Assembly: GCF_017573505.1 (NCBI RefSeq)
Contig: NZ_JAGEOJ010000002.1
Location: 434,001 to 498,000, forward strand
Direction of reading: 5' to 3'
From: Actinomadura barringtoniae
Lineage (GTDB): Bacteria; Actinomycetota; Actinomycetes; Streptosporangiales; Streptosporangiaceae
Length of the DNA stretch: 64,000 bases
Shown here piece by piece: positions 38,508 through 46,570 of this stretch. Position numbers and translations under genes: made by a program. How positions within the stretch are numbered: position 1 is the first letter of the stretch; each line of letters opens with the position of its first letter. A model generated the notes under the pieces. That model did not search any database. It was not told where the DNA came from and saw nothing but the letters and a program-made list of their open reading frames with translations.

Positions 38508-39731
38508 GTGACAGCGCCGTTCAGATCATTTTCCCGGTCGCTCACCGTCGAGCGACTTCTCCATCCGATCACAGGCGACGACTTCTTCAGTGAATACTGG
38601 GAGAATCGTCCGCTCCTGATCAACCGGAACGACGCACGCCATTTCCACGGGCTGCCGGGGGTCGACGAGGTCGACGAACTGATCACGGCGACGACGTCCG
38701 GCCGCGTCCGATCCTCCGACGACCAGTTCCTGGTCAGATCCGAGGGCGACGGCCACGCTTCCAGGCGAGACGTGCCGCTGAACGACCACGGGATCCCCGA
38801 CATCCAGGACGTCTACCGCGCCTATCACGACGGCTACTCGATCGTCGTCAACCGGATTCATCGAAGATCCGCCGCCGTGGCCGACCTTTGCAGATCGCTG
38901 GAAGCGGCGTTCCATCATCGAGTCGGAGTCAACCTCTACTTCACACCCCGCAGCGGTCAAGGCTTCGCCCCGCATACCGACGATCACGACGTTTTCATCC
39001 TCCAACTCCATGGCATGAAGGAATGGCACGTCGGTACTCCCGAAAACGACCTCCCCCTACCCGCCATGAAGGAATCCAGCCCACCCCTGGCCGACTTCGA
39101 AAAATTCATCCTCCACGCCGGCGACACCCTCTACCTCCCGCGCGGCTTTCCCCACGAGGCCGTCACGGGCGCCAGCTCGTCCCTGCACCTCACGGTCGGC
39201 ATCCACGTCTACCGATGGGCGGACCTCCTCAGCGAGGCCCTCACCCTCCTGGCCGCCGAGGACGTCGACCTCAGAGCGGCCCTGCCACCCGGCTTCCTGG
39301 ACGGCCCGCTCCCCGCCTCCCACGCCGCAGACCTGGCCGACCGCCTCGCGAAAGTACTGGCAGACGCAACGTTCACCGAACGTGCCAAGACGAGCTTGGG
39401 AACGAGCCTCCTGGCCACCCCCAAGGCGGCTGCCCACAGCCAGTTCCGTTCCCTGGACGCCCTCGCCGCCCTCACCGAGACGGCCGTCGTGTCCCGCTCC
39501 CCCGGCATGCTCTGCAGAGTCCGTTTCACCGCGCACGACGCCACGCTCGAGTTCGCCGGCAACTACGTGTCAGGCCCGGCGTTCCTCGTCCCGGCGTTCA
39601 CCCACATCGCCGAGCACGAACGGTTCGCGATCCGCGACCTGCCCGGCGACCTCTCCGGCGACGACCGCCTCGACCTGGTCGGCCGCCTGATCAGCGAAGG
39701 ACTGCTCCAGCACGAAAGCGAGAAGCCATGA
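38508..39731 (+). CDS. JmjC/cupin-type 2-oxoglutarate Fe(II) oxygenase (cupin_4, RoxA/YcfD-like)
   Basis: A 407-residue non-heme iron dioxygenase of the protein-hydroxylase kind. The Fe(II) triad is His156-x-Asp158 (in APHTDDHD) and His216 (in PRGFPHEA). LTVERLLHPITGDDFFSEYW at the N-terminus is typical of ribosomal oxygenases, and a C-terminal dimerisation and winged-helix-like part follows (about 245-407, LLQHESEKP at the end). GTG start; a longer frame upstream is not conserved. It overlaps the next gene by four bases (ATGA), strong evidence that the two are one functional unit. Known relatives hydroxylate Arg or His in ribosomal proteins; here the neighbour suggests a different target. 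Confidence 0.87.
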   Translation: MTAPFRSFSRSLTVERLLHPITGDDFFSEYWENRPLLINRNDARHFHGLPGVDEVDELITATTSGRVRSSDDQFLVRSEGDGHASRRDVPLNDHGIPDIQDVYRAYHDGYSIVVNRIHRRSAAVADLCRSLEAAFHHRVGVNLYFTPRSGQGFAPHTDDHDVFILQLHGMKEWHVGTPENDLPLPAMKESSPPLADFEKFILHAGDTLYLPRGFPHEAVTGASSSLHLTVGIHVYRWADLLSEALTLLAAEDVDLRAALPPGFLDGPLPASHAADLADRLAKVLADATFTERAKTSLGTSLLATPKAAAHSQFRSLDALAALTETAVVSRSPGMLCRVRFTAHDATLEFAGNYVSGPAFLVPAFTHIAEHERFAIRDLPGDLSGDDRLDLVGRLISEGLLQHESEKP

Positions 39732-40186
39732 GCGACAAGGACAGAGTGCTCAGCGACGAGGACCAGAAGGCCCTGCGCGTCTGGCGGGACGCCCTGGTGG
39801 TCCAAGACCAGCGCCTGGAGAACAAGGGCGTCCTGAAACTCGCCGCCATGTCCATGGTCGACGAGGACTTCCGCTCCCGCCTGGTGAACGACCCCGAAAG
39901 CGTCCTGAAGGACGTCCGCGCCCAAATGGGCATCCCCGAGTCCGTGGCCCTGCGCTTCTTCGACATCACCATGGACACCGTCAACATCGTTCTGCCGCCG
40001 CGCGCCGGATCGATGACCGACCGCCCGAAGCCCCTGCGCGACCTCCTCCAGTCACGCACCGCCGAACTCTCCTTCGGCGGGGACGACTTCGACTTCGGCA
40101 ACCTCACTGACTCCGGCCCCCTGGGCCACGTCGACGGCGGCGACGGCCACCCCGTCGACGGCTCGATCTTCCAGCCGCCCAGCTAG
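39728..40186 (+). CDS. NHLP-leader-like protein, probable oxygenase substrate or RiPP-type precursor
   Basis: A 152-residue protein. Residues about 35-90 (LKLAAMSMVDEDFRSRLVNDP, then VLKDVRAQMGIPESVALRFF, ending TVNIVLPP) resemble the nitrile-hydratase-like leader (NHLP) of RiPP precursors: FRxxLxxDP...PxxxxxxxxxxTxxxxxxVLP. The following 60 residues are different: Gly/Asp/Ser-rich with SFGGDDFDFGNL, HVDGGDGHPVDGS and IFQPPS, and could be the modified part. ATG is coupled to the oxygenase stop. No transporter, protease, cyclodehydratase or lanthionine enzyme is nearby, so a secreted product is not evident. Also possible: a small non-RiPP nitrile-hydratase-alpha relative used as a partner protein. 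Confidence 0.7.
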   Translation: MSDKDRVLSDEDQKALRVWRDALVVQDQRLENKGVLKLAAMSMVDEDFRSRLVNDPESVLKDVRAQMGIPESVALRFFDITMDTVNIVLPPRAGSMTDRPKPLRDLLQSRTAELSFGGDDFDFGNLTDSGPLGHVDGGDGHPVDGSIFQPPS

Positions 40187-40536
40187 TCCCGGTGCTGGGC
40201 GATGTTCAGCACATTGCCGTCCGGCGCCCGAACGAAGAACCGCCGCACACCCCAAGGCTCGGTGGTCAACGGGTGCACGATCTCGTACCCCCGCCGCCGA
40301 GCCTCCTCATACGCCTCCTCCACGTCATCCACCTTGATCGTGGCGACCGGATCCTCAGGCGCGCTGGCGTCCCGCGTCACCAACTGCAGATGCGCCCCGG
40401 TCTCCGGCGACGTGTACCGAGCCACCCACCCCATGTTGAACTCCTCGACGCCCATCCCGAGGTAGTCCGCATAGAACCCCTTGGCCGACGCGATGTCCTC
40501 CACGTGAAGGTCAGCAATCACACCCGTAACCCGCAC
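40183..40536 (-). CDS. VOC superfamily (glyoxalase/bleomycin-resistance fold) protein
   Basis: A 117-residue vicinal-oxygen-chelate protein with the paired beta-alpha-beta-beta-beta units. Candidate metal residues are His (DLHVED), Glu and the C-terminal APDGNVLNIAQH. GTG start with GGAGGA upstream. Its stop overlaps the stop of the convergent NHLP-like gene (CTAG). Most members of this clade are small dioxygenase-like or lyase-like enzymes of unknown substrate. Confidence 0.85.
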   Translation of the reverse strand: MRVTGVIADLHVEDIASAKGFYADYLGMGVEEFNMGWVARYTSPETGAHLQLVTRDASAPEDPVATIKVDDVEEAYEEARRRGYEIVHPLTTEPWGVRRFFVRAPDGNVLNIAQHRD

Positions 40537-40610
40537 CCGTCCTCCTCCAACCCGACAACACCACCCCCATCCTCCCAGCCCCACCCCTGAAAAGCAGGGC
40601 CCTCGCTAGG

Positions 40611-40715
40611 GCCCTCGCTAACGCTCGGACAGCCCCAATGGGGCTCCCGCCCCACGCCCCGAAGCTGGGGGCAAGCCCCCAGACCCCGCCCCTTGAAGTG
40701 GTTCAACCCCTCCGC
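40611..40715. repeat. Left arm of a 105-bp inverted repeat around hemC
   Basis: Reverse-complement copy of 41983-42088. The first 72 bases (starting GCCCTCGCTAACGCTCGG) match without a break; overall about three differences. Contains two internal palindromes: AGCCCCAATGGGGCT and CTGGGGGCTTGCCCCCAG. Confidence 0.85.
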
Positions 40716-40739
40716 CAGGCAGGCCTTCATCAGCGCCGC

Positions 40740-40872
40740 CTAACGGTTCTCCATCGCCACGCAGATGAACGCCCGTGATCCTCCGAGCCAGGCGCAGATC
40801 GCGTAGCCGTCCGCCAAGACGTTGGCGAGCGGCCTGTGCCGACGAGGACGACGAGGAGGGCATCAATGCGCA
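40740..40872 (-). pseudogene. Possible broken short gene upstream of hemC
   Basis: On the minus strand the frame ending at 40740 reads RPLANVLADGYAICAWLGG and SRAFICVAMENR with almost all third positions G or C, but it is preceded in-frame by a stop and has no start. A second frame just upstream (MRIDALLVVLVGTG from 40872) would join it after a one-base shift. This looks like a decayed or frameshifted small gene next to the left inverted-repeat arm; the family is not recognised. Confidence 0.3.
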
Positions 40873-40987
40873 TAGCCTGCCGCTCCCGGAAACCGCCACG
40901 GTCATAAGTGGGGGCGGTCGGGGCTGTGGTGATGGGTGGCGAGAAGGTGGAGGAGGTGGAGAGCAAGGCGAGCGAGCAGGGGGCGTG

Positions 40988-41974
40988 GTGAACGGTCTGG
41001 TGCGGGACAGTTCCGATTCGGCGGATACCCGGTCTTCCGGCGTGCCGGGCGGCGGAGTGCTGCGGTTGGGGACGCGGGGGTCGGCGCTGGCGATGGTGCA
41101 GGCGGAGGGGGTGGCCCGGCGGCTGGAGGAATGCGCGGATGTGCGGGTGGAGGTGGCGCCTATTCAGACGGCCGGTGACCGGCATCGGGGGCATCTGGGT
41201 GAGCTGGGCGGCAAGGGCGCGTTCCTGCGGGAGATCGATCGCGCGCTGGTGACGGGTGCCGTGGATGTCGCGGTGCACTGCCTGAAGGACGTGCCGGGTG
41301 ATGTGCCTCGGCCGGAAGAGTTGGTGTTCGCGGCTTACTTGAAGCGCGACGACACCTCGGACGTGATGCTGTTTCCGCGGACGGGCAAGGTGGAGCGGCT
41401 GGAGGATCTGCCGCTGGGCGCGCGGGTGGGGACTTCGGCGGTACGTCGGCGGGCGCAGCTCTTGCAGCTGCGGCCGGATCTGCAGGTGGAGTATCTGCGG
41501 GGGAACGTGGACTCGCGGCTCGGGCGGCTGGACGCCGGAGACTGCGATGCGATCGTGGTGGCGCGGGCGGGGCTGAGGCGGCTGGGGATCGACCGGGCCG
41601 GGGAGGCGCTGGACATCGTTCCGGCGATCGGGGCGGGAGTGCTGGCGGTGAACTGCCGGCGGTCGGATCGTGGGGTTGTCGAGCTGGTGCGGCTGCTGGA
41701 CGATCGCCGTACGCGAGAGTGCGTGGCGGCCGAACGGGCGATGCTGCGCGAGTTGCGGGGACACTGCAACAGCCCGATCGCCGGTCACGCGCGGTATGAA
41801 GCTGATGGTCGGCTCAGCTTGCGCGGGATGGTGTTCACGCGCGATGGGGCGGAGTTCGTGCGCGCGCAGCGGTGGTCGGGGCCGGACGCGGGTGAGGAAC
41901 TTGGCCTCTCGGTGGCCGGCGACCTGCTGCGCAAGGGGGCTCGGGAGCTGATTGACGACATCCCGCACCCGTAG
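40988..41974 (+). CDS. hemC: Porphobilinogen deaminase (hydroxymethylbilane synthase)
   Basis: A 328-residue enzyme that polymerises four porphobilinogens to hydroxymethylbilane in heme biosynthesis. RLGTRGSALAMVQAE begins the fold, CLKDVPGD carries the catalytic Asp, and the dipyrromethane cofactor is attached to Cys in RGHCNSPIAGHA. GTG 40988 is chosen with AGGGGG upstream; GTG 40985 is an alternative. Unusual: it is not next to hemA/hemD/hemB, and it is bracketed by a 105-bp inverted repeat, so it may be a moved or second copy. Confidence 0.9.
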   Translation: MNGLVRDSSDSADTRSSGVPGGGVLRLGTRGSALAMVQAEGVARRLEECADVRVEVAPIQTAGDRHRGHLGELGGKGAFLREIDRALVTGAVDVAVHCLKDVPGDVPRPEELVFAAYLKRDDTSDVMLFPRTGKVERLEDLPLGARVGTSAVRRRAQLLQLRPDLQVEYLRGNVDSRLGRLDAGDCDAIVVARAGLRRLGIDRAGEALDIVPAIGAGVLAVNCRRSDRGVVELVRLLDDRRTRECVAAERAMLRELRGHCNSPIAGHARYEADGRLSLRGMVFTRDGAEFVRAQRWSGPDAGEELGLSVAGDLLRKGARELIDDIPHP

Positions 41975-41982
41975 GGCGGCTC

Positions 41983-42088
41983 GCGGAGGGGTTGAACCAC
42001 TTCGAGGGGTGGGGGTCTGGGGGCTTGCCCCCAGCTTCGGGGCGTGGGGCGGGAGCCCCATTGGGGCTGTCCGAGCGTTAGCGAGGGC
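41983..42088. repeat. Right arm of the inverted repeat around hemC
   Basis: Reverse complement of 40611-40715, starting nine bases after the hemC stop. Its nested palindromes may end hemC transcription. Confidence 0.85.
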
Positions 42089-42135
42089 CTTGCTTTGCGG
42101 CGCCTTGCTTGCGCAGACGGACAGCCCCTTGGGGG

Positions 42136-42996
42136 CTAGGCGGAGCGGGTGGCTTGCCAGGCCTCGTGGGTGGCCCTTACTCGTTGCCAGAGGGCGTCTC
42201 GGTCGGGCTGGGTGAGGTCTGTGGGGGCCAGGTCGAAGATGTCTGCCAGGGCGGCGAACCATTCGGCTTGGTCGTTGATGGTGCGGGGTGTGCTGTCGCC
42301 GGTGCGCAGGAGAGTGCAGCCGCGCATGGTGTCCACTCCGTCGGCGTCGCGGCGTTGGACTACGCAGGTGCGGACGAAGCCCGACTCGGGTGAGGTCGAC
42401 AGGTAGACGTGTCGGTCGGTGAAGTCGGCGAGCGTGGCCGGTTCGGGGGCGAAGTCGATGCCCGCGAAGCTGCCGCCGGGGTCGTGGTCGAAGCGCCAGC
42501 CGCCGGGGTCGGTCTCGGAGGGGCGGAGGCGGAAGCGGAACGGGCCCTCGCGGTATTCGCCGTTGCGGAGCGGGAGGGGGCCGTGGATGCCGTCGCCCAG
42601 GCCAGCGTCCACCAGCCAGTCGCCTGATGGGGACTCGGGTGAGGGGAGGTTGCGGACGGTCAGGCCGAGGTGGTTCGCCCGCTGTGAGCCGGGGGTTTCC
42701 TCGCCTGGGGTCTGTACGCCGGCGCGATGCCAGACGACCTCGTAGCCGAGTTCCTGGAGGAGGAGCGAGAGCGCGCCGTTCAGGTGGTAGCAGTAGCCGC
42801 CGCGGCCGAGCTCGGTGATGCGGGCGGCGGAGTCGTGCGGGTCGATCGAGGTGATCCGGCCGAGCTGGATGTCGAGTGCCTCGTACGGGATGCGCTCGAC
42901 GTGCGCTTTGTGGAGCGTTCGGAGTGCAGAAACACTGGGACGGCCCGGATCAGTGATCCCGAGCCGTCGTAGGTAGGCGTCGACGTCAATCGTCAA
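42136..42996 (-). CDS. Arylamine N-acetyltransferase (NAT)
   Basis: A 286-residue acetyl-CoA-dependent N-acetyltransferase. The catalytic triad is Cys in GRGGYCYHLN, His in RANHLGLTV and Asp in VDAGLGD. TTG is the start (MTIDVDAYLRRLG), with AAAGGAG eight bases upstream; no in-frame ATG is available. NATs acetylate arylamines and hydrazines and act on aromatic starter units in natural-product pathways, but nothing in the context suggests one here. Confidence 0.9.
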   Translation of the reverse strand: MTIDVDAYLRRLGITDPGRPSVSALRTLHKAHVERIPYEALDIQLGRITSIDPHDSAARITELGRGGYCYHLNGALSLLLQELGYEVVWHRAGVQTPGEETPGSQRANHLGLTVRNLPSPESPSGDWLVDAGLGDGIHGPLPLRNGEYREGPFRFRLRPSETDPGGWRFDHDPGGSFAGIDFAPEPATLADFTDRHVYLSTSPESGFVRTCVVQRRDADGVDTMRGCTLLRTGDSTPRTINDQAEWFAALADIFDLAPTDLTQPDRDALWQRVRATHEAWQATRSA

Positions 42997-43073
42997 TCAT
43001 GGACTCCTTTGATCGGTCTTGATCGCAAGACTGCCCCTGGGCGGGAGCTTCCGGCAACCCCCGGATGAGTGCC

Positions 43074-43505
43074 TCAGGCAAGCCCTGGGCGCGGGCGCAG
43101 CATCGACGTGACGCGGGCGGTGCAGATCGTACGGCCGTCGTCGTCGGTGATGGAGACGTCGTAAGTGGCGAGGCTGCGGCCGCCGTGCGCCCTGGTCGCG
43201 ACGGCGGTGACGTGCCCGGACGTGGCGGTGCGGTGGTGGCTGGCGTTGATCTCGATGCCGAGCGCCATCCGGTTGGGCGCGGCGTACAGGGCTGCGGCGA
43301 GGCTGCCGGTGGTCTCGGCGAGCACGCACGATGCGCCGCCGTGCAGCGTTCCATACGCCTGGGTGTTGCCTTCGACCGGCATCCGCGTGACTACTCGGTC
43401 GGCATCGGCTTCTAGCAGTTCGATGCCCATGCGTTCGTCCAGGCCTGGCTGCGTGGCGCCCAGGTCGCGGCCGAGGTCGACCAGATCGCTCCGATTGTTG
43501 ATCAT
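43074..43505 (-). CDS. Hotdog-fold thioesterase (PaaI/YbgC-like)
   Basis: A 143-residue acyl-CoA thioesterase. HGGASCVLAETTGSLAAAL holds the catalytic motif (HGG...E), and SHHRTATSGHVTAVAT is the second conserved strand-helix. AAGGGA precedes the ATG. It is divergent from a LysR gene across 185 bases, which suggests, but does not prove, regulation by it. Confidence 0.87.
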   Translation of the reverse strand: MINNRSDLVDLGRDLGATQPGLDERMGIELLEADADRVVTRMPVEGNTQAYGTLHGGASCVLAETTGSLAAALYAAPNRMALGIEINASHHRTATSGHVTAVATRAHGGRSLATYDVSITDDDGRTICTARVTSMLRPRPGLA

Positions 43506-43690
43506 GGCTGTCCCTTCGAGAGGCGGTCGGCGCCCGGTCGGGTGGGTGTACGTCCTAGGCCGTCGGGCCCGGCCGGGTCGCCGCCTTCGGGTCGCCGGAT
43601 CCTGCGCCCTTACGAAGATCCTGCGATGTCGGGCCGATCCAAGTCAATTCTCGGGTTTACTTGCCCAGTCCCAAGATCTAGCTTTGGGTC

Positions 43691-44581
43691 ATGACCTTGG
43701 ATGACCTGCGCGTGTTCATCGCGGTCTGCGAGACACGGAACCTCAGCGCGGTCGCACGGACCATGTCCTGCAGCCAGTCCGCGATCAGCCAGCACGTCAA
43801 GCGGCTGGAGCGGGAGACCGGCCTCGCGCTCCTGGAGCGGAGACCGCGCGGGGTGGCGCCGACGCCGGCCGGGGAGATCCTGCACCGGGCGGCGGCCGAC
43901 GGGATCGGCGGGCTGGACGGCGCGCTCCGGCAGCTGGAGGACCTGCGCCGTGGCGTGGGCGGAACGATCCGGATCGCCACCGGGGCCACGACCGTGCGGC
44001 ACTTCATGTCGACGGCGGTGGCGGGCTTCCGCGCCCGGCATCCCGACGTCACGCTGCAGTTCGTGACCGCCGACTCCAGCCGCCGGTGCCTGGAGGCCGT
44101 ACGCCGGCACGAGGCGGACCTGGCGTGGGTCACGATCGGCCCGCCCCTGCAGGACGTCGAGCAGCGTCCCTCGTACGACATGCCGTGGGTGCTGGCGGTG
44201 CACGTCGGCGACGTTCTCTCACACCGCGAGTCGCTCGCCCCGGAGGACCTCGCGGACATCAGCTACATCGAGCTTCCGCGGCACTCGACGTCGCGCGTGC
44301 AGTTGGAGACGCATCTGGAACGCCATGGCGTACGGCTCGCGTCGACGACGGGCGTGGCGGACTGGGACACCGCACTGCTGCTGGCCGAGCTGGGGCTCGG
44401 GCATGCGGTGCTGCCCGCGCTCCCCGGCTGGACCCACGGGCCGGGCAGCGTTGTCCGGCTGATCCCGATCAACGATCTGCCGCCGCTCAGCGCCGGTTGG
44501 GCCGTACGGCAGTGGGACGCCCTCAGCCCACCCGCGCGCGAGTTCGCCGACACGGTGGTCAGCGAGCTGCAGGGGCGATGA
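43691..44581 (+). CDS. LysR family transcriptional regulator
   Basis: A 296-residue regulator. The winged HTH is at residues 1-60 (LRVFIAVCETRNLSAVARTM then SQSAISQHVKRLERETG), followed by a type-2 periplasmic-binding co-inducer domain. It diverges from the thioesterase gene, the most likely target along with itself. The TTTACTTG sequence near 43658-43665 overlaps its probable promoter. Confidence 0.9.
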   Translation: MTLDDLRVFIAVCETRNLSAVARTMSCSQSAISQHVKRLERETGLALLERRPRGVAPTPAGEILHRAAADGIGGLDGALRQLEDLRRGVGGTIRIATGATTVRHFMSTAVAGFRARHPDVTLQFVTADSSRRCLEAVRRHEADLAWVTIGPPLQDVEQRPSYDMPWVLAVHVGDVLSHRESLAPEDLADISYIELPRHSTSRVQLETHLERHGVRLASTTGVADWDTALLLAELGLGHAVLPALPGWTHGPGSVVRLIPINDLPPLSAGWAVRQWDALSPPAREFADTVVSELQGR

Positions 44582-44587
44582 CGACAC

Positions 44588-44665
44588 ACTCAGCCATGCG
44601 GAGTTACAGGCTCACTCAGCCATGCGGGGTTACAGGCTCACTCAGCCTTGCGGGGTTACCGGCTC
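44588..44665. repeat. 26-bp tandem repeat crossing the Rid stop codon
   Basis: Three units of ACTCAGCCATGCGGRGTTAC plus AGGCTC (44588, 44614, 44640), two nearly exact and one with a few changes. The third unit encodes Glu-Pro-Val-Thr-Pro-Gln-Gly-stop of the gene at 44642; the other two lie outside it. Confidence 0.85.
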
Positions 44666-45094
44666 CTCGATGAGGACGGCTACGGCTTCCACCTCTACTA
44701 GCTGGTCGTCATAGCCGAGGACTGAAACGCCAAGGAGTGTGCTCGGGGCGTCATGCTCTCCCATATGGTCGCGTACGACCTGCCAGGCCGCGACCAGGTC
44801 TGCCTGTGATGAGGAGGCCACGTACACCGTGGTCTTCACTACGTCGGCAAGGGAAGCGCCCGCGCTCTCCAGGGCGGTGACCAGATTGCGCATGACTTGT
44901 TCGGCCTGCCCGGCGTAATCGCCGATCGCGACCGTGTTGCCCTCGGCGTCCAAAGGACATGCGCCGGCGGTCCAGATCGCGCTCACCGGTGACTCGGCGA
45001 CCGCGGCATAGGCGTACTCGGCGACCGGAGCGAGATCCGTGCTGCGGATCAGCCTGACGCCGTTGGCGGGCGGGATCTCGTTCATGATCCGCAT
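44642..45094 (-). CDS. Rid (YjgF/YER057c/UK114) family protein
   Basis: A 150-residue trimeric Rid protein. The core SAIWTAGACPLDAEGN, EQVMRNLVTALESAG and VVKTTVYVAS are typical. The catalytic Arg of true RidA imine deaminases, expected in the strand read here as STLLGVSVL, is absent, so it belongs to the Rid4-7 side and probably has a different role. Start ATG 45094 or 45085 (MNEIPP). Its last codons are one unit of a tandem repeat. Confidence 0.87.
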   Translation of the reverse strand: MRIMNEIPPANGVRLIRSTDLAPVAEYAYAAVAESPVSAIWTAGACPLDAEGNTVAIGDYAGQAEQVMRNLVTALESAGASLADVVKTTVYVASSSQADLVAAWQVVRDHMGEHDAPSTLLGVSVLGYDDQLVEVEAVAVLIEEPVTPQG

Positions 45095-45143
45095 TGTCTC
45101 AGGATCGCGGGCGTGCCCCGGCCCCGCGAGCTAGGTTGATCTG

Positions 45144-45716
45144 GTGCCCGATCTTCCCAACGGACTGACCGATCTTCCCAACGAACTGATCGAGCCGCCG
45201 CGGCTGGTGTGGCCGACTGCGGCGGTACGTGACTCGTACCTGGCGGGCGAGGGGGCCGACGCTCGGCGGGATGGCACGCCGACGGACTGGATCGGCCCGG
45301 CCTCGGAGGACTTCGAGGCCTACGTGGCCAAGCGGCGGGGCGTGCTCACCAGGTGGGCGGTGCCGTCCACGATGTTCTGGTACGTCTCGGGCGAGCACTA
45401 CATCGGCACGTTCGTCATCCGCCACCGGCTGACGCCCGAACTCGCCGAGGTGGGCGGGCATGTCGGCTATCACGTGGTGAGCACGTGGCGGCGCCAGGGC
45501 CATGCGACCCGGATGCTGGCGGAGGGACTGGAGGAGTGCCGCGAGCTCGGGCTGGAACGCGTGCTCCTGACGTGCGCCCACGACAACGAGGCGTCACGCC
45601 GGGTGATCCTGGCGAACGGCGGTGTCCCCGACGGTCAGGTCCGGGGCGAGGACCGCTTCTGGATCGACATCGAACCGCCTAAGGGCGATGCGGCAGGTCC
45701 AGGGTTCCGCGCTTGA
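45144..45716 (+). CDS. GNAT family N-acetyltransferase
   Basis: A 190-residue acetyltransferase. The acetyl-CoA loop is WRRQGHATRML, with the surrounding GHVGYHVV strand and VLLTCAHDNEASRRVI helix typical of the fold. The N-terminus has an imperfect repeat LPNGLTDLPNELI, from a direct repeat in the DNA (CGATCTTCCCAACG twice). GTG start. The last 38 bases overlap the end of the convergent DUF397 gene. Substrate unknown. Confidence 0.85.
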   Translation: MPDLPNGLTDLPNELIEPPRLVWPTAAVRDSYLAGEGADARRDGTPTDWIGPASEDFEAYVAKRRGVLTRWAVPSTMFWYVSGEHYIGTFVIRHRLTPELAEVGGHVGYHVVSTWRRQGHATRMLAEGLEECRELGLERVLLTCAHDNEASRRVILANGGVPDGQVRGEDRFWIDIEPPKGDAAGPGFRA

Positions 45717-45897
45717 TCTCGTTCAGGAACATCGACCACGCAGCGTGATCGAAGGCCAGTACGGCGCCGTTCGGGAGCTTGGAGTCGCGCGTGAGGATCG
45801 CCCGCTCCCCCGCCGCGATCTCGACGCAGGCGCCGCCCTGGGGGCCGCTGCGGCTGCTCTTGCGCCACGCGGTCTTCATTGGATCCAGTTCGATCAT
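45679..45897 (-). CDS. DUF397 domain protein
   Basis: A 72-residue small protein with the DUF397 layout: WRKSSRSGPQGGACVEIA, an internal ILTRDSKLPNGAVLAF and AWSMFLNEIKRG. Streptomycetes and relatives have dozens of these, normally next to an XRE/DUF5753 gene and an RsbW-like ATPase (the whiJ/abaA-type set). Here the ATPase is divergent at 46138 but no XRE gene is present. Start ATG 45897 or 45879. Confidence 0.87.
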   Translation of the reverse strand: MIELDPMKTAWRKSSRSGPQGGACVEIAAGERAILTRDSKLPNGAVLAFDHAAWSMFLNEIKRGTLDLPHRP

Positions 45898-46137
45898 GGC
45901 TTCGAGAGTAACCGTTGGCCGAGCGAACGTGAATCGGTTTCACTGCGGCAAACTCCGTACGCTCAGCGACATGTCGACAGCGGTGAGCGACATGGCGACT
46001 TGGTTCATGCGCTCGACCCGGGAGTCTTCGTATTTGTGTGACCATTCGATGACTGCCGTTGCACGGGAGTCATCTATTTCGGCGGCTCGGTCCCGTTCAT
46101 GCTTGCCTCGGACGGCACAGGGACGAGAGGACCGGGG

Positions 46138-46539
46138 ATGCGCGCGAACACGGCGACGGCGCGGCTCGAGGATCTGACGGTACCCGGGATCGACCGGGCC
46201 GTGGGACACGTACGGCGGTGGTTGCGGGACATGGTCGGGACCGATCATCCCCTGCTGTACGAGTTCACCGTGTGCGTCTCCGAGGTGATGACGAACGCGC
46301 TGCGTTACAGCGACTCCGGGCGCGGCGGCTCCGTGCGGATCGAACTGGCGGTCGCGGCGGACGAACTGCGCGCGCGGGTCAGCGACGACGGTGGCGCGTC
46401 CGGCGCCCCGCACCTGTGCGACCCCGACGGCGAGGGCGAGCGCGGCCGCGGCCTGCACATCGTGAACGCCTACGCCCACGACTGGGGTGTGGAACGTACC
46501 GGCCCGGGCTTCACGGTCTGGTTCACCCTGCGAAGTTGA
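46138..46539 (+). CDS. Anti-sigma-factor-like ATP-binding protein (HATPase_c, RsbW type)
   Basis: A 133-residue stand-alone GHKL ATPase. The N box is EVMTNALRYSDSG, the G1 region VSDDGGASG and the G2 region GRGLHIVNAY. These small proteins act as serine kinases or sequester sigma or anti-anti-sigma factors. ATG 46138 has AGAGG upstream; an earlier ATG at 46099 lacks a ribosome site. Its paired regulators are probably encoded elsewhere. Confidence 0.85.
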   Translation: MRANTATARLEDLTVPGIDRAVGHVRRWLRDMVGTDHPLLYEFTVCVSEVMTNALRYSDSGRGGSVRIELAVAADELRARVSDDGGASGAPHLCDPDGEGERGRGLHIVNAYAHDWGVERTGPGFTVWFTLRS

Positions 46540-46570
46540 TCCGGGACGCCCGGGCTTGCAGTGTGGAGGG

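Noticed and set aside
45940..46098. Remnant XRE gene upstream of DUF397
   Set aside because: The minus-strand frame has mixed third-position composition and no HTH or DUF5753 motif; it is more likely the divergent promoter region.
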